Positions 34,969-43,667 of a stretch of 64,000 nt of DNA are shown here, one piece after another. The position numbers and the translations under genes are program-made. Positions within the stretch are counted from its first letter, which is position 1, and every line of letters begins with the position of its first letter. The stretch is taken from positions 1 to 64,000 of the forward strand of contig NZ_BMZB01000004.1 in NCBI RefSeq assembly GCF_014652575.1, given 5' to 3'. The notes beneath the pieces are model-generated. The model saw only the letters and a program-made list of their open reading frames with translations, made no database searches and was not told the origin of the DNA. This DNA is from Asticcacaulis endophyticus. GTDB taxonomy: Bacteria > Pseudomonadota > Alphaproteobacteria > Caulobacterales > Caulobacteraceae.

Positions 34969-35661
34969 TTATCCGGACTGGGATTTCAGGTATTGCGCCG
35001 CTGTCATGATGCCCAATACGCAGGCGATCAGGCCCGCCATGAACACAACGATGGTGCCTGCGGCAATCACGACTAAAGCGATGCATTGAATTGGGGTTAG
35101 GCTTGCCAACCACGCGATGAGGTTTCGCCCTCGCTGGTCAGCCATGCCGTGGCGGCGATCACTGTAAAGGCCGCCTTCGACGGGCCTTCCACGCCAATTA
35201 GCGTTTCCACTGCCGAGATTATGTTCGGGATTTCGGATGATCTGTCCGGGTTCGCCAGCATCGCCCAGGCGATCTGAAGATCGGTCAATGAGATCGTCAG
35301 GTGGGGATCGGTTTTCAGCTTGTTTTGGGTCATCGGCATCCTCATTTACGGTTGGCGCCACAGCGTCCGTTGGTGATGAGGATGGCGGAATACGGGCGGA
35401 ATTAACTATCCCTCTTGAGCGGTCTCCCTCGCCAGGGGGGAGGGGAAATTCAGCTTCGTAGCTGGCAAATAGGAGGGCGGCTTCGCGACTGGTGCTAACT
35501 CCAAGTCGTTTGCGGGCCTCGTCTTTGTGGGTCTTTACGGTGTGCTCAGATATTTTCAGAAGGCGCGCAATTTCCTTGGCCTGAAGGTGCTGAGATGTCA
35601 GGCGCAATATTTCTCTTTGGCGCTGAGACAGTTCCTCAATCTTAGTAAGTGATGCAGCCAT
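34969..35661 (-). CDS. LuxR-type HTH protein with C-terminal membrane helix
   Basis: 230 aa from ATG 35661, preceded by GGGAGGGGGG. The LuxR helix-turn-helix is at the N-terminus: LSQRQREILRLTSQHLQAKEIARLLKISEHTVKTHKDEARKRLGV. The C-terminal 50 residues form a membrane segment (LTPIQCIALVVIAAGTIVVFMAGLIACVLG). N-terminal LuxR domains tethered by a C-terminal helix are known from Caulobacterales and Sphingomonadales. The linker (about 85-170) is low-complexity and overlaps another open frame on the same strand with better codon bias (35097-35333). The LuxR part and the membrane part, which has its own ATG at 35145, may therefore be separate proteins. Confidence 0.65.
   Translation of the reverse strand: MAASLTKIEELSQRQREILRLTSQHLQAKEIARLLKISEHTVKTHKDEARKRLGVSTSREAALLFASYEAEFPLPPGEGDRSRGIVNSARIPPSSSPTDAVAPTVNEDADDPKQAENRSPPDDLIDRSSDRLGDAGEPGQIIRNPEHNLGSGNANWRGRPVEGGLYSDRRHGMADQRGRNLIAWLASLTPIQCIALVVIAAGTIVVFMAGLIACVLGIMTAAQYLKSQSG
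35097..35333 (-). CDS. Overlapping small protein within the LuxR gene
   Basis: 78 aa in a different frame of the same strand (MTQNKLKTDPHLTISLTDLQ, AWAMLANPDRSSEIPNIISAVETLIG, AAFTVIAATAWLTSEG). GAGG lies six bases before the ATG. By eye about 70 percent of third codon positions are G or C, as in genuine genes here, whereas the LuxR frame in this segment puts A/T-rich positions third. It is therefore probably translated. Helical and soluble; function unknown. Confidence 0.5.
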   Translation of the reverse strand: MTQNKLKTDPHLTISLTDLQIAWAMLANPDRSSEIPNIISAVETLIGVEGPSKAAFTVIAATAWLTSEGETSSRGWQA

Positions 35662-35809
35662 GCCGCCCCCCTCCCGACTCACAATACTTTGGGATGAACT
35701 AGGTTAATCAGACAATTTGGGATCGCACCAGAGGGTCTTATTCAGCAACCGTTGACTTATTTCTGGAATATAAGAATATTCCATTGGGCAATAAAAATAG
35801 GGCTGGTAG

Positions 35810-36472
35810 ATGATCACCTATAACAAAGCGGCCACAGCAACGATGGCGGCTGTCATTGTATTAAGTGCGGGCGCAGCGGGGGCAACCGCATGGAAGTTTG
35901 CAACCGATAATGCCAAGGCAAATCAACCGGTTGACCATTTTCGTCAACGCGTAAATGCCATCAATTCTCAGGCTGATCAAATGCAGGCTGAGACGATTAT
36001 CATTGGCGATAGCCTGACCGAATTTGCCCGCATTGATTCGCTCTGTGGTGGGGCGGTACTTAATGCCGGAATCAGTTCAGCCTCTATCCAGGACACTAGC
36101 CGGTGGGCCGGTGAGTTGATCGAACGATCAAAAGCCAAGCGCGTGATTTTCGCCATAGGCAGCAACAATGCCAAAAACCACTTGGCCGCCCGTCCGGTAG
36201 ACGAAGCCATGAAGACCTATCGCCAAATCATCACTAATGCCAAAGGGCGCGACATCGCCATTGCGACCTTACCGGCCATCAGTGAAACCCGTGAAGGTTT
36301 TAAAGCCAGCTATATCGATGACCTCAATGCCGGGATACGCACCTTAGCCGCTGAGGTGGGCGTGCCGGTCGTTGAACTGGATCAGGATTTACCGACCATC
36401 GACGGTATCCATCTTACGGCGGACGCCTACAAGATATGGCGCGCGCAAATGGGTACGGTCTGTAAGGTTTAA
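35810..36472 (+). CDS. Secreted or membrane-anchored SGNH/GDSL hydrolase
   Basis: 220 aa. An N-terminal hydrophobic segment (about 8-28) acts as signal anchor or signal peptide. SGNH blocks: I is IIGDSLTEFA (Ser nucleophile), II is the Gly in LNAGISSASI, III is IGSNNAK (Asn), V is DGIHLTADAY (catalytic Asp and His). It hydrolyses ester or acetyl groups, perhaps on envelope polysaccharide or peptidoglycan; the substrate is not determinable. It is divergent from the LuxR-type gene at 35661, which may regulate it. Confidence 0.83.
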   Translation: MITYNKAATATMAAVIVLSAGAAGATAWKFATDNAKANQPVDHFRQRVNAINSQADQMQAETIIIGDSLTEFARIDSLCGGAVLNAGISSASIQDTSRWAGELIERSKAKRVIFAIGSNNAKNHLAARPVDEAMKTYRQIITNAKGRDIAIATLPAISETREGFKASYIDDLNAGIRTLAAEVGVPVVELDQDLPTIDGIHLTADAYKIWRAQMGTVCKV

Positions 36473-36680
36473 TTGGCGTGGTATCAAAAATTTCCTCTTT
36501 TTGATTAATCCACCATGGATCATGTTAACGCTTTCGACATTTTCTCAATCGTCACTTTGTGTCGCGTTTTTAGGTTTTACTGTCAGACGCGACTGTCCGG
36601 TATATGGAAACTCGCAGCAACTCATAAATTGCCGCTTGGGGCGTATGGCGCCCGAAGGCCCCAGTAGAGATTGCTTGCAG

Positions 36681-37592
36681 TCAGCTGAGATGTCGGACGG
36701 TCAGTCGCTCCACAAGAAAGTCAACAAAAACGCGAACACGCGCGGGCATATGGCTGCCGCCCACAAAGACCGCATGGATCGGCTCGCGGTCTTGGGGGTT
36801 GAAATCATCGAGGAGGACAACAAGCTTGCCGGCCGTAATTTCGTTCGCGAGATGGAAGTTTCCGACGCGGGCAATGCCAACGCCTTGCAGAGCTAATTGG
36901 ACAAGGGTCTCGCCATTGTTGGCTTCGATGGTGCCCGAAACCCCTAACGCGTAATCGTGCCCGTTCTTGCGAAACGGCCAGCCGGGTTCGATACGGGGAA
37001 AGTCGAAATTCAGGCAGTTGTGGCTAAGTAAATCCTCGGGCACCAGAGGCGTGCCTTTACGCGACAGATACTCTGGCGAGGCCACAATCGAGCGTCCTGT
37101 GTCGCCCAGGCGCCGGGCGGTCAAAGGACTATCCGACAGGGGGCCAAAGCGGATGGCGACATCGGCACGGCCACCCAAAACGTCGACCAAGGTATCGCTG
37201 AGACTGATATCGAGCCGTATCCCCGGATATCTGTCCGAAAACTCCCCTAATAGCGGCACGATAACCAGACGACCGTGGGCCAAGGCGGCACTAACCCGCA
37301 GGCGGCCTCGCGGAACGCCCTGATCGGCTATGGCGTCTTCGACTTCAGTCAGATCAGCAAGGATGCGCGCGGCGCCTCGGGCGTAGGCTTCCCCCTCCGG
37401 TGTCAGGGTGATCGACCGTGTCGTGCGCACAATCAAACGCACACCCAGGCGCGTTTCTATACGGGTAATCGCCCGGCTCACGGCAGAGGGGGTAAGTCCC
37501 AGCCGTCGCGCCGCGCCCGAAAGACTTTGCTCACGCACCACGGCAGCAAACGCTTCCATTTCACCTGACCGGTCGGCCATTTCACGTTTCAT
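36681..37592 (-). CDS. LysR-family transcriptional regulator
   Basis: 303 aa (299 from ATG 37580). The winged helix-turn-helix is at the N-terminus: MEAFAAVVREQSLSGAARRLGLTPSAVSRAITRIETRLGVRLIVRTTRSITLTPEG. The effector domain (90-295) has the usual PLLGEFSDRYPGIRLDISLSD start. It belongs to the branch that often controls a divergent MFS exporter, as here (start at 37690). The shared 97-base region contains an inverted repeat at 37614-37644. Confidence 0.9.
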   Translation of the reverse strand: MKREMADRSGEMEAFAAVVREQSLSGAARRLGLTPSAVSRAITRIETRLGVRLIVRTTRSITLTPEGEAYARGAARILADLTEVEDAIADQGVPRGRLRVSAALAHGRLVIVPLLGEFSDRYPGIRLDISLSDTLVDVLGGRADVAIRFGPLSDSPLTARRLGDTGRSIVASPEYLSRKGTPLVPEDLLSHNCLNFDFPRIEPGWPFRKNGHDYALGVSGTIEANNGETLVQLALQGVGIARVGNFHLANEITAGKLVVLLDDFNPQDREPIHAVFVGGSHMPARVRVFVDFLVERLTVRHLS

Positions 37593-37613
37593 TTGTGAAT
37601 CCTACGCACAGAA

Positions 37614-37644
37614 CCTTGTCTTAAAGGCTGCCTAAACAACAAGG
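37614..37644. promoter_or_regulatory. Inverted repeat in LysR-MFS intergenic region
   Basis: CCTTGT, 19 bases, ACAAGG. It lies between the divergent LysR and MFS starts, where a LysR-type operator is expected, but the spacing is longer than the classic T-N11-A motif. Confidence 0.3.
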
Positions 37645-37689
37645 CAAAAAGCATTCATATTGTTAGGGCACATAATCAGGAAAATTTCA

Positions 37690-38865
37690 ATGAAGCCTAA
37701 TCTTCCTCTTCTGGCGCTGGCAACAGGCGCCTTCGGCATTGGCGTTACAGAATTTGCGCCCATGGGCCTCCTGCCGATCATGGCGGCGGATCTGGGCGTG
37801 TCCATACCTGCAGCGGGGTTACTCGTCAGCGCCTATGCGATGGGGGTGTTAATAGGTGCGCCCATCATGACCCTGACGACGGGGCGCGTTCCCCGGCGAA
37901 CATTGTTAATCGGACTGATGGCCATATTCACGATCGGCAATCTCGTGTCAGCGATCGCGGGTGACTACACCTTGCTGCTGATCGCGCGTGTGGTCACTTC
38001 GTTTAATCATGGAGCCTTCTTTGGTGTAGGGGCGGTTGTGGCCTCAAGTTTGGTTGCGCCTGAGCGGCGAGCCGGGGCTGTCGCGGCCATGTTCATGGGC
38101 TTGACGATCGCCACGATCGGCGGCGTGCCTCTCGCCACCTGGGCCGGGGAGGTTATGGGCTGGCGCGCGGCGTTCTGGGGGATCACCGGGCTGGGTATCG
38201 TGACCATGATAAGTCTGCGAGTGTCTTTGCCAGAGCTTCCCGCCGATAAGAACGCCGATATGATGACGGAATTGCGAGTCCTGAAAAAGCCAGCGGTGCT
38301 TGCAGCCTTGGCCCTGACCGTCGTGGGGGCAAGTGCGATGTTCACGGTCTTCACCTATATTGCCCCGATCCTGCAAAGCGAGACCAAGGCCTCCACCGCT
38401 TTCGTGACGGTAATGCTGGTCATCTATGGCCTGGGCTTGACTGCAGGCAATTGGCTGGGTGGCCGGTACGCCGACCGCTCGATCGATGCCACCCTGATTG
38501 TGACACTCGCGGGCCTTGTGGTGTTGTTGGTTCTGTTCGCCTGGGGTATGCGCTGGCCCGTGCCTGCGGCCATACTGATATTCTTATGGGGCACGGCGAG
38601 CTTTGCACTGGTGCCGCCCTTGCAGACCCGCATCATGAACGTTGCCGCCGACGCGCCCAATCTGGCTTCAGCCATGAACGTCGGTGCCTTCAATCTGGGC
38701 AATGCCGTAGGGGCGGCGTTAGGCGGGGCGGTCATCTCTGCCGGACTGGGCTACCCTGCGGTGTCATTGGCGGGCGCGGTCATGGCAACCGCAGGATTGA
38801 TCATGGTTCTTTGCCTGCGTACTAAGCCAGTGGTGAAGGTAGCTGAGCCGCAAAAGTGTGCGTAA
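37690..38865 (+). CDS. MFS efflux transporter, DHA1 family
   Basis: 391 aa from ATG 37690, with twelve predicted helices. Motif A-like TGRVPRRTLLIG follows helix 2 and RVVTSFNHGAFFGVGAVVA forms helix 4. The start LALATGAFGIGVTEFAPMGLLP is typical of the AraJ/YdhP/NepI group of drug, arabinose or nucleoside exporters. It is proton-driven export from the cytoplasm; the substrate is unknown. It is divergently paired with the LysR regulator. Confidence 0.9.
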   Translation: MKPNLPLLALATGAFGIGVTEFAPMGLLPIMAADLGVSIPAAGLLVSAYAMGVLIGAPIMTLTTGRVPRRTLLIGLMAIFTIGNLVSAIAGDYTLLLIARVVTSFNHGAFFGVGAVVASSLVAPERRAGAVAAMFMGLTIATIGGVPLATWAGEVMGWRAAFWGITGLGIVTMISLRVSLPELPADKNADMMTELRVLKKPAVLAALALTVVGASAMFTVFTYIAPILQSETKASTAFVTVMLVIYGLGLTAGNWLGGRYADRSIDATLIVTLAGLVVLLVLFAWGMRWPVPAAILIFLWGTASFALVPPLQTRIMNVAADAPNLASAMNVGAFNLGNAVGAALGGAVISAGLGYPAVSLAGAVMATAGLIMVLCLRTKPVVKVAEPQKCA

Positions 38866-39023
38866 TGCAAGCGCGAGTTGATCAGTAAGGTTAGTTTGTG
38901 TTCACGAACTGGGCATGCGCATCTTTGAGGAAGGTCGCCGGTTATTGCGCAGAGGCGACGCTTTTAGGTAAACTGAGGCAAGGGCCGATTCTGTATGACG
39001 ATCGGTGACATGCGGGGCTTTCT

Positions 39024-39479
39024 ATGACCTATCAAAAATTCGGCCTTGGTCGTCACAGACCGCCGGGCGTGTGGGTAGAGACCACCCTGGCTGAGTCCGT
39101 TGCAGGCATTCCTCATCGGCTGCCGTATGTCAGATCGTGGCTCAAGGCCGTCAAACGCGCAGAACGGCAAGGGCTCTATTACGGCCTTGAGCTTATCCCG
39201 GAACCCTTAAATTCTCATGATGAAAATGCCATTCAGGTCGTGGGCCTCGTTGAGCGCAATTGGCCGTTCATGGCCCCGGTCATTGAGAGCTATCACATTG
39301 GCTATGTCCCCGCGTTTACGGCGGCGGAACTTCAGACCGATATTATCTCCCAAGGCTTGCGGCTTGGCGGTGAACTTTACAGCATATATATAGAGGTCAC
39401 GGGTCACATCGACGTCAAGTTCGTGGCCTTGGCACCTCCCGGCTATGAATACACTGAGCGCATAGAAAAACGTGGCTGA
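39024..39479 (+). CDS. HIRAN-domain protein
   Basis: 151 aa. The HIRAN fold is seen in YYGLELIPEPLNSHDENAIQVVGL followed by YHIGYVPAFTAAELQTDIISQGLRL, with the D-NAI and IGY-P signatures. In HLTF/Rad5 this domain binds 3' single-stranded DNA ends; here it stands alone, after a 45-residue N-terminal basic region (GRHRPPGVWVETTLAESVAGIPHRLPYVRSWLKAVKRAE). The exonuclease gene follows 68 bases downstream on the same strand, so a shared role in processing DNA ends is plausible. Confidence 0.78.
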   Translation: MTYQKFGLGRHRPPGVWVETTLAESVAGIPHRLPYVRSWLKAVKRAERQGLYYGLELIPEPLNSHDENAIQVVGLVERNWPFMAPVIESYHIGYVPAFTAAELQTDIISQGLRLGGELYSIYIEVTGHIDVKFVALAPPGYEYTERIEKRG

Positions 39480-39547
39480 CGCCTTGGGGCTTGCCTGTTA
39501 CAGACGACAGTCGCTGCATGCGTTGTCGAGTGTCGTGGGAGGCCTAC

Positions 39548-40522
39548 GTGAAGCCTGTTTCTAATCAACTGGATATGTTTGGGGCACCGTCGTCAGTGGA
39601 CGCTGACCGACGTCGGTCACGTGCCCGCGACAACGCGTTGCCTGTTGACGAAGCGGAGATGGTGCGTCGCCTGACGGAAACGGGCCGGTACCGAATTTTG
39701 ACGAAGTTGCCTCAGCGAGTGGTTGTGACCGAACGGCGCCCTGGTTTCCCGAGAATTGGGGTGATTGTCGATACCGAAACCACCGGGCTGAGTTTTCGTA
39801 CTCATGAAGTGATAGAGTTTGGTGGGGTCGCCTTCAGCTTCACCGACGAGGGTGAGATGGGGGACGTGCTCGAAGTGTATGGCGGTCTTCAGGAGCCAAC
39901 AACCCCGATCAGTGATGAGATTACCCAATTGACTGGCATTACTAATGATATGGTCATAGGGCAGAGCCTAGATATTTGGGCAATTGAGCGGTTAATCAGG
40001 TCGGCGGATCTGGTCATTGCCCACAATGCAGCCTTTGATCGTCCGTTTTGTGAGTTGATTTCGCCTGTCTTTGGTGATGTGCCCTGGGCGTGCTCCAACG
40101 CTGAAATCGGATGGTCCGCGCGCGGATTTGAGGGCAGTAAACTGGGCTACCTTGTGGGCCAGTCCGGTTTCTTCCATGAGGGCCATCGCGCCGTCGATGA
40201 CTGTTTTGCCCTTCTTGAAGTGCTGATGGCGCCCGTCACAGATGAGGGCGCATCGGCTTTCACGGAACTCTATCAGGCGAGCCTACAATCCAGGGCGAAA
40301 ATTTGGGCGCTGTACAGTCCATTCGAGACGAAAGACATCTTGAAGGCGAGAGGGTATCGCTGGTCGGACGGAACGGATGGTCAGCCCAAATCCTGGTGGA
40401 TGGAGGTCGCAGAAACTGATCTTGACGCTGAACTGATGTTTCTGCGCAGCGATATTTATCAGCGCGCCGATATCGAGCCTGTCATTAGAATATTATCTGC
40501 CGTTGATCGCTTCAAAGCCTAA
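39548..40522 (+). CDS. DEDDh 3'-5' exonuclease (DnaQ-like)
   Basis: 324 aa from GTG 39548, chosen because GGGAGG lies five bases before it; the TTG at 39491 is weaker. Exo I: VIVDTETTGLSF (two catalytic acids). Exo II: IAHNAAFDRPF. Exo III: EGHRAVDDCFALLEVL (His and Asp). A C-terminal domain (about 235-324, SPFETKDILKARGYRWSDGTDG...SWWMEV) is characteristic of a family of stand-alone exonucleases. It starts with QLDMFG, resembling a clamp-binding peptide (QL-LF type). It degrades DNA or RNA from 3' ends with two metal ions; the natural substrate is unknown. Confidence 0.85.
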   Translation: MKPVSNQLDMFGAPSSVDADRRRSRARDNALPVDEAEMVRRLTETGRYRILTKLPQRVVVTERRPGFPRIGVIVDTETTGLSFRTHEVIEFGGVAFSFTDEGEMGDVLEVYGGLQEPTTPISDEITQLTGITNDMVIGQSLDIWAIERLIRSADLVIAHNAAFDRPFCELISPVFGDVPWACSNAEIGWSARGFEGSKLGYLVGQSGFFHEGHRAVDDCFALLEVLMAPVTDEGASAFTELYQASLQSRAKIWALYSPFETKDILKARGYRWSDGTDGQPKSWWMEVAETDLDAELMFLRSDIYQRADIEPVIRILSAVDRFKA

Positions 40523-41128
40523 TGTACGGTCAGACATCCCGTATCTTCCATTCCTCTTTGCCCCGAAAAACTTTATCAGGCCGTGACTTTTAAGGTCGGA
40601 AATATCCCGCCGCGCGGTTCGAATGGTGACATTCCATTCGTTCGCAAGGCTTTGCGCATCGCAGTGAGAGCCGCGTTTGAGTTCGCTGATAAACCAGCTC
40701 TGGCGCTCATTGAGATTGGTTGTTGTGACATTTATTGTGACATCCTCATCAACGCGTTTGGGCGTATTGCGGCCGATATCATGTCGTCTGGACACGGTTC
40801 GTTTAGGGGCGGGATAGAGCTGAAAGGCATCCCATAGATCTTCCCCGCCGATCTGCATCAGGACGAGCCGCAATATACCGGGAGAGGTTCTTGCTAGAAC
40901 AAGTAAGTGTCTGGAAGATGGGACATTTCTGGCCTGATACCAGTTTGTGACGGTGTTGAGGTTTGCGCTTGTAATCTGACCAATTTGCTTGATGGCGGAT
41001 GCCATGTCTCCGAAGTCTTCACGAAGGGCTTTGGCAACAATTTTTGCCAGTTCAAGGTCGGAAGAAACGCTTGATTTTACTCCCAAAACTCGCCTTGTTT
41101 TTGCAAGCGACAATCTGTCCCCTCCCAC
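40493..41128 (-). CDS. Putative DNA-binding regulator with DeoR-type C-terminus
   Basis: 211 aa. The N-terminal half (LAKIVAKALREDFGDMASAIKQIGQITSANLNTVTNWYQARNVPSSRHLLVLAR) looks like an XRE-like helical domain seen in regulators beside alphaproteobacterial recombinases. The C-terminal half (RQSWFISELKRGSHCDAQSLANEWNVTIRTARRDISDLKSHGLIKFFG) is a DeoR-type winged helix. It is divergent from the recombinase operon at 41191, 62 bases apart, and probably controls it. Its last 30 bases overlap the end of the exonuclease gene, convergently. Confidence 0.7.
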   Translation of the reverse strand: MGGDRLSLAKTRRVLGVKSSVSSDLELAKIVAKALREDFGDMASAIKQIGQITSANLNTVTNWYQARNVPSSRHLLVLARTSPGILRLVLMQIGGEDLWDAFQLYPAPKRTVSRRHDIGRNTPKRVDEDVTINVTTTNLNERQSWFISELKRGSHCDAQSLANEWNVTIRTARRDISDLKSHGLIKFFGAKRNGRYGMSDRTLGFEAINGR

Positions 41129-41190
41129 GCTAAAATTCCCCGCCGCCTCAGAAGTCGCGGTCAGTGCTAACGCCTTCGGGAGCGGGATTT

Positions 41191-42753
41191 ATGAACGCAG
41201 GAATGACAATCGGGAGCGAAGAAACCTCCAGGCGCAGACGCGGTGCGATGTATGTCCGCATGTCTACGGACCACCAGAAATACTCGACGGAAAATCAGGC
41301 GGACGCCATCCGCGAGTACGCCGAACGGTTCGCTATCGACATTGTCCGGACCTATACCGACTCTGGCAAGAGCGGCCTGAGCATTGATGGACGCGAGGCA
41401 TTGCAGAGCCTGATTGCCGACGTGCAGTCTGGTGCGGCCGATTTCACAACCATTCTCGTCCTTGATGTCACCAGATGGGGACGGTTTCAGGATGCCGACG
41501 AAAGTGCCTATTACGAATACATGTGCCGACGTGCGGGTATCGACGTGCACTACGTTGCAGAGCAATTTGAGAATGATGGCAGTCCGGTTTCAACCATCGT
41601 TAAGGGCGTTAAACGCGCGATGGCCGGAGAGTACAGCCGCGAACTTTCCGGCAAGGTCTTCGCCGGCCAGTGCCGCCTTATAGAGATGGGCTTTCGGCAG
41701 GGCGGTCCGGCAGGATTTGGCCTGCGACGGGTCCTGCTCGACGAACAACGCAATCCGAAGGGGGAATTGAAGCGGGGGGAGCACAAGTCGCTTCAGACGG
41801 ACCGGGTGGTGCTGGTAGCCGGACCTGAGGATGAGGTGGTGATCGTAAAGTGGATCTACAAAGCCTTTACTGAAGAGGGACTGCGTGAGTCAGAGATTGC
41901 CGCCCGTCTAAATCAGCGTAGCGTGAAAACTGACCTTGGCCGAAACTGGACCCGTGGTGTCGTGCACGGCATTCTGACCAACGAAAAATATATTGGGAAC
42001 AATGTTTTCAATCGGCGGTCATTCAAACTGAAAAAGCGACGGGTCGAGAATGACCCGGATATGTGGGTCCGCGCGGATGGAGTCTTTGAGGCGATCATTG
42101 AACCGCGCCATTTTTACACAGCTCAGGGCATAATCCGCGAACGAAATCGAAAGTTTACGGATACGGACATGCTGACAAGGCTGAAAGCCCTGCATGAGCG
42201 CCAGGGCTGGCTTTCAGGTATCCTGATCGACGAGACAGACGACATGCCGTCAAGTGCCGTGTACGCCTATCGCTTTGGCGGCCTGACACAGGCTTACAAA
42301 CTCATAGGTTATGATCCAGGCCGCGACCTCACGTTCATCGCGGACAACCGGCATATCAGGCAGATGCACCCTGAGATTATAGCGGATGTCCTGAACCAGA
42401 TCGGGCAACTCGGCGGTAAGATCCGGGTAGACGAGCAAACAGACTTCCTTATCGTCAATGAGGAAATCAAAGCCTCACTGGTTATCAGTCGTTGCGGTCA
42501 GTCCGCATCCGGTAAAAATCGCTGGCAGATACGGTTTGATGCCGGCCTGATGCCTGACATCACGATAGTCGTCCGAATGGCTGCCAATAATCGCGACGTT
42601 TTCGATTACTATCTGATCCCGGCGATAGATATTGAAACGCCAAAAATACGGCTCGCAGACAACAACCACCTTGCGCTGGATGCCTACCGCTTCGACGATC
42701 TTGAATCATTCTTTCTCATGGCTGAGAGAGCGGACCTGCCGGTGGCGGCGTGA
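41191..42753 (+). CDS. Large serine recombinase
   Basis: 520 aa. The catalytic domain at the N-terminus has YVRMSTDHQKYSTENQ (nucleophile Ser in RMST) and VTRWGRFQDADE with the active-site Arg pair. A recombinase domain (AGFGLRRVLLDEQRNPKGELKRGEHK; INRR-type NEKYIGNNVFNRRSFKLK) and a C-terminal segment of about 200 residues follow. It cuts and rejoins DNA at att-like sites through a 5'-phosphoserine intermediate. The following ParB-like gene overlaps by 4 bases (GTGA), so the two are cotranslated. The ATG at 41191 is preferred over 41164. Confidence 0.88.
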   Translation: MNAGMTIGSEETSRRRRGAMYVRMSTDHQKYSTENQADAIREYAERFAIDIVRTYTDSGKSGLSIDGREALQSLIADVQSGAADFTTILVLDVTRWGRFQDADESAYYEYMCRRAGIDVHYVAEQFENDGSPVSTIVKGVKRAMAGEYSRELSGKVFAGQCRLIEMGFRQGGPAGFGLRRVLLDEQRNPKGELKRGEHKSLQTDRVVLVAGPEDEVVIVKWIYKAFTEEGLRESEIAARLNQRSVKTDLGRNWTRGVVHGILTNEKYIGNNVFNRRSFKLKKRRVENDPDMWVRADGVFEAIIEPRHFYTAQGIIRERNRKFTDTDMLTRLKALHERQGWLSGILIDETDDMPSSAVYAYRFGGLTQAYKLIGYDPGRDLTFIADNRHIRQMHPEIIADVLNQIGQLGGKIRVDEQTDFLIVNEEIKASLVISRCGQSASGKNRWQIRFDAGLMPDITIVVRMAANNRDVFDYYLIPAIDIETPKIRLADNNHLALDAYRFDDLESFFLMAERADLPVAA

Positions 42754-43667
42754 GTGGCGCGAAGGGTCTGCGTGTCGGTAAAATTGCAAAGATACCGATT
42801 GATCGCATCAACATCCTGAACCCGAGGGCGCGTAATCAGAAGATATTCTTCGATATGGCGACCAACATGACACAGGTGGGTATGAAGCGACCCATCATGG
42901 TGACGGCATGTCGTTCCGGCACCGCTGATAAGGACTATGACCTCATCTGTGGCCAGGGGCGCCTCGAAGCATTCCTCGCTTGTGGCCAAATCGAAATACC
43001 GGCGATGATCATTGATGCCAGTGAGGAGCAGGCTCTGATAATGAGCCTGGTGGAGAATCTTGCGCGACGCCAGCATCGGTCCGCTGACATACTCCAGGGT
43101 GTCGAAATCCTGGCAAAGCAAGGGTATGACGCGGCAACGATAGGCAAAAAGACTGGGATGTCCACGGAGTACGTCGATGGCATTCTCAACCTGATGGCAA
43201 AGGGGGAGCAGCGTTTGTTGACGGCGGTGGAGAACGGCCAGATCCCGATGTATCTCGCTATTCGCATAGCTGAGGGCCCGGAAGAGGAGCAGTTGGCTTT
43301 GCAGGATGCCTATGAGTCCAATCAGCTTAGGGGCAACCGTCTCTTACTGGCAAAGAAACTTATGGACACGCGCCGCCGCTGCGGGAAGGCTTACACCGGC
43401 CAAAAGCGTGTAGGGCGGGAAAAGAGCCAAAGGGCGTTTTCGGGTCAGGACGTGATGAAGGTCTTTCAGCGGGAGTTGGACCGCAAACGCCTGCTGACTA
43501 AAAAAGCGGATATTGCCGCGACACGGCTTACCTTTGTGACGCAAGCCTTACGGGAATTAACCCAGGATGAAAACTTTTGTACGCTCCTGCGGGCTGAGGG
43601 TCTTAATACACTGCCGAAACCTCTGGCGTCACTTATGTCGGAACGGGGCGGGCATCATGGTTTCTAA
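42750..43667 (+). CDS. ParB-like protein 1, recombinase-associated
   Basis: 305 aa with a GTG start overlapping the recombinase stop. The ParB/sulfiredoxin N-terminal domain has IPIDRINILNPRARN, DLICGQGRLEAFLACG and MSLVENLARRQHR. A central helix-turn-helix follows (YDAATIGKKTGMSTEYVDGILNLM), then a basic C-terminus (about 205-305). ParB proteins bind centromere-like sites and load as CTP-dependent clamps. No parA lies beside it. Possible roles are partition or stability of an excised element, or guiding the recombinase. The C-terminus overlaps the next gene by 11 bases. Confidence 0.83.
   Translation: MSGAKGLRVGKIAKIPIDRINILNPRARNQKIFFDMATNMTQVGMKRPIMVTACRSGTADKDYDLICGQGRLEAFLACGQIEIPAMIIDASEEQALIMSLVENLARRQHRSADILQGVEILAKQGYDAATIGKKTGMSTEYVDGILNLMAKGEQRLLTAVENGQIPMYLAIRIAEGPEEEQLALQDAYESNQLRGNRLLLAKKLMDTRRRCGKAYTGQKRVGREKSQRAFSGQDVMKVFQRELDRKRLLTKKADIAATRLTFVTQALRELTQDENFCTLLRAEGLNTLPKPLASLMSERGGHHGF

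Noticed and set aside
38866-39023. Possible left end of the integrative element next to the MFS gene
   Set aside because: No copy of the junction sequence or of the missing radC codons is visible here, so the boundary cannot be placed.
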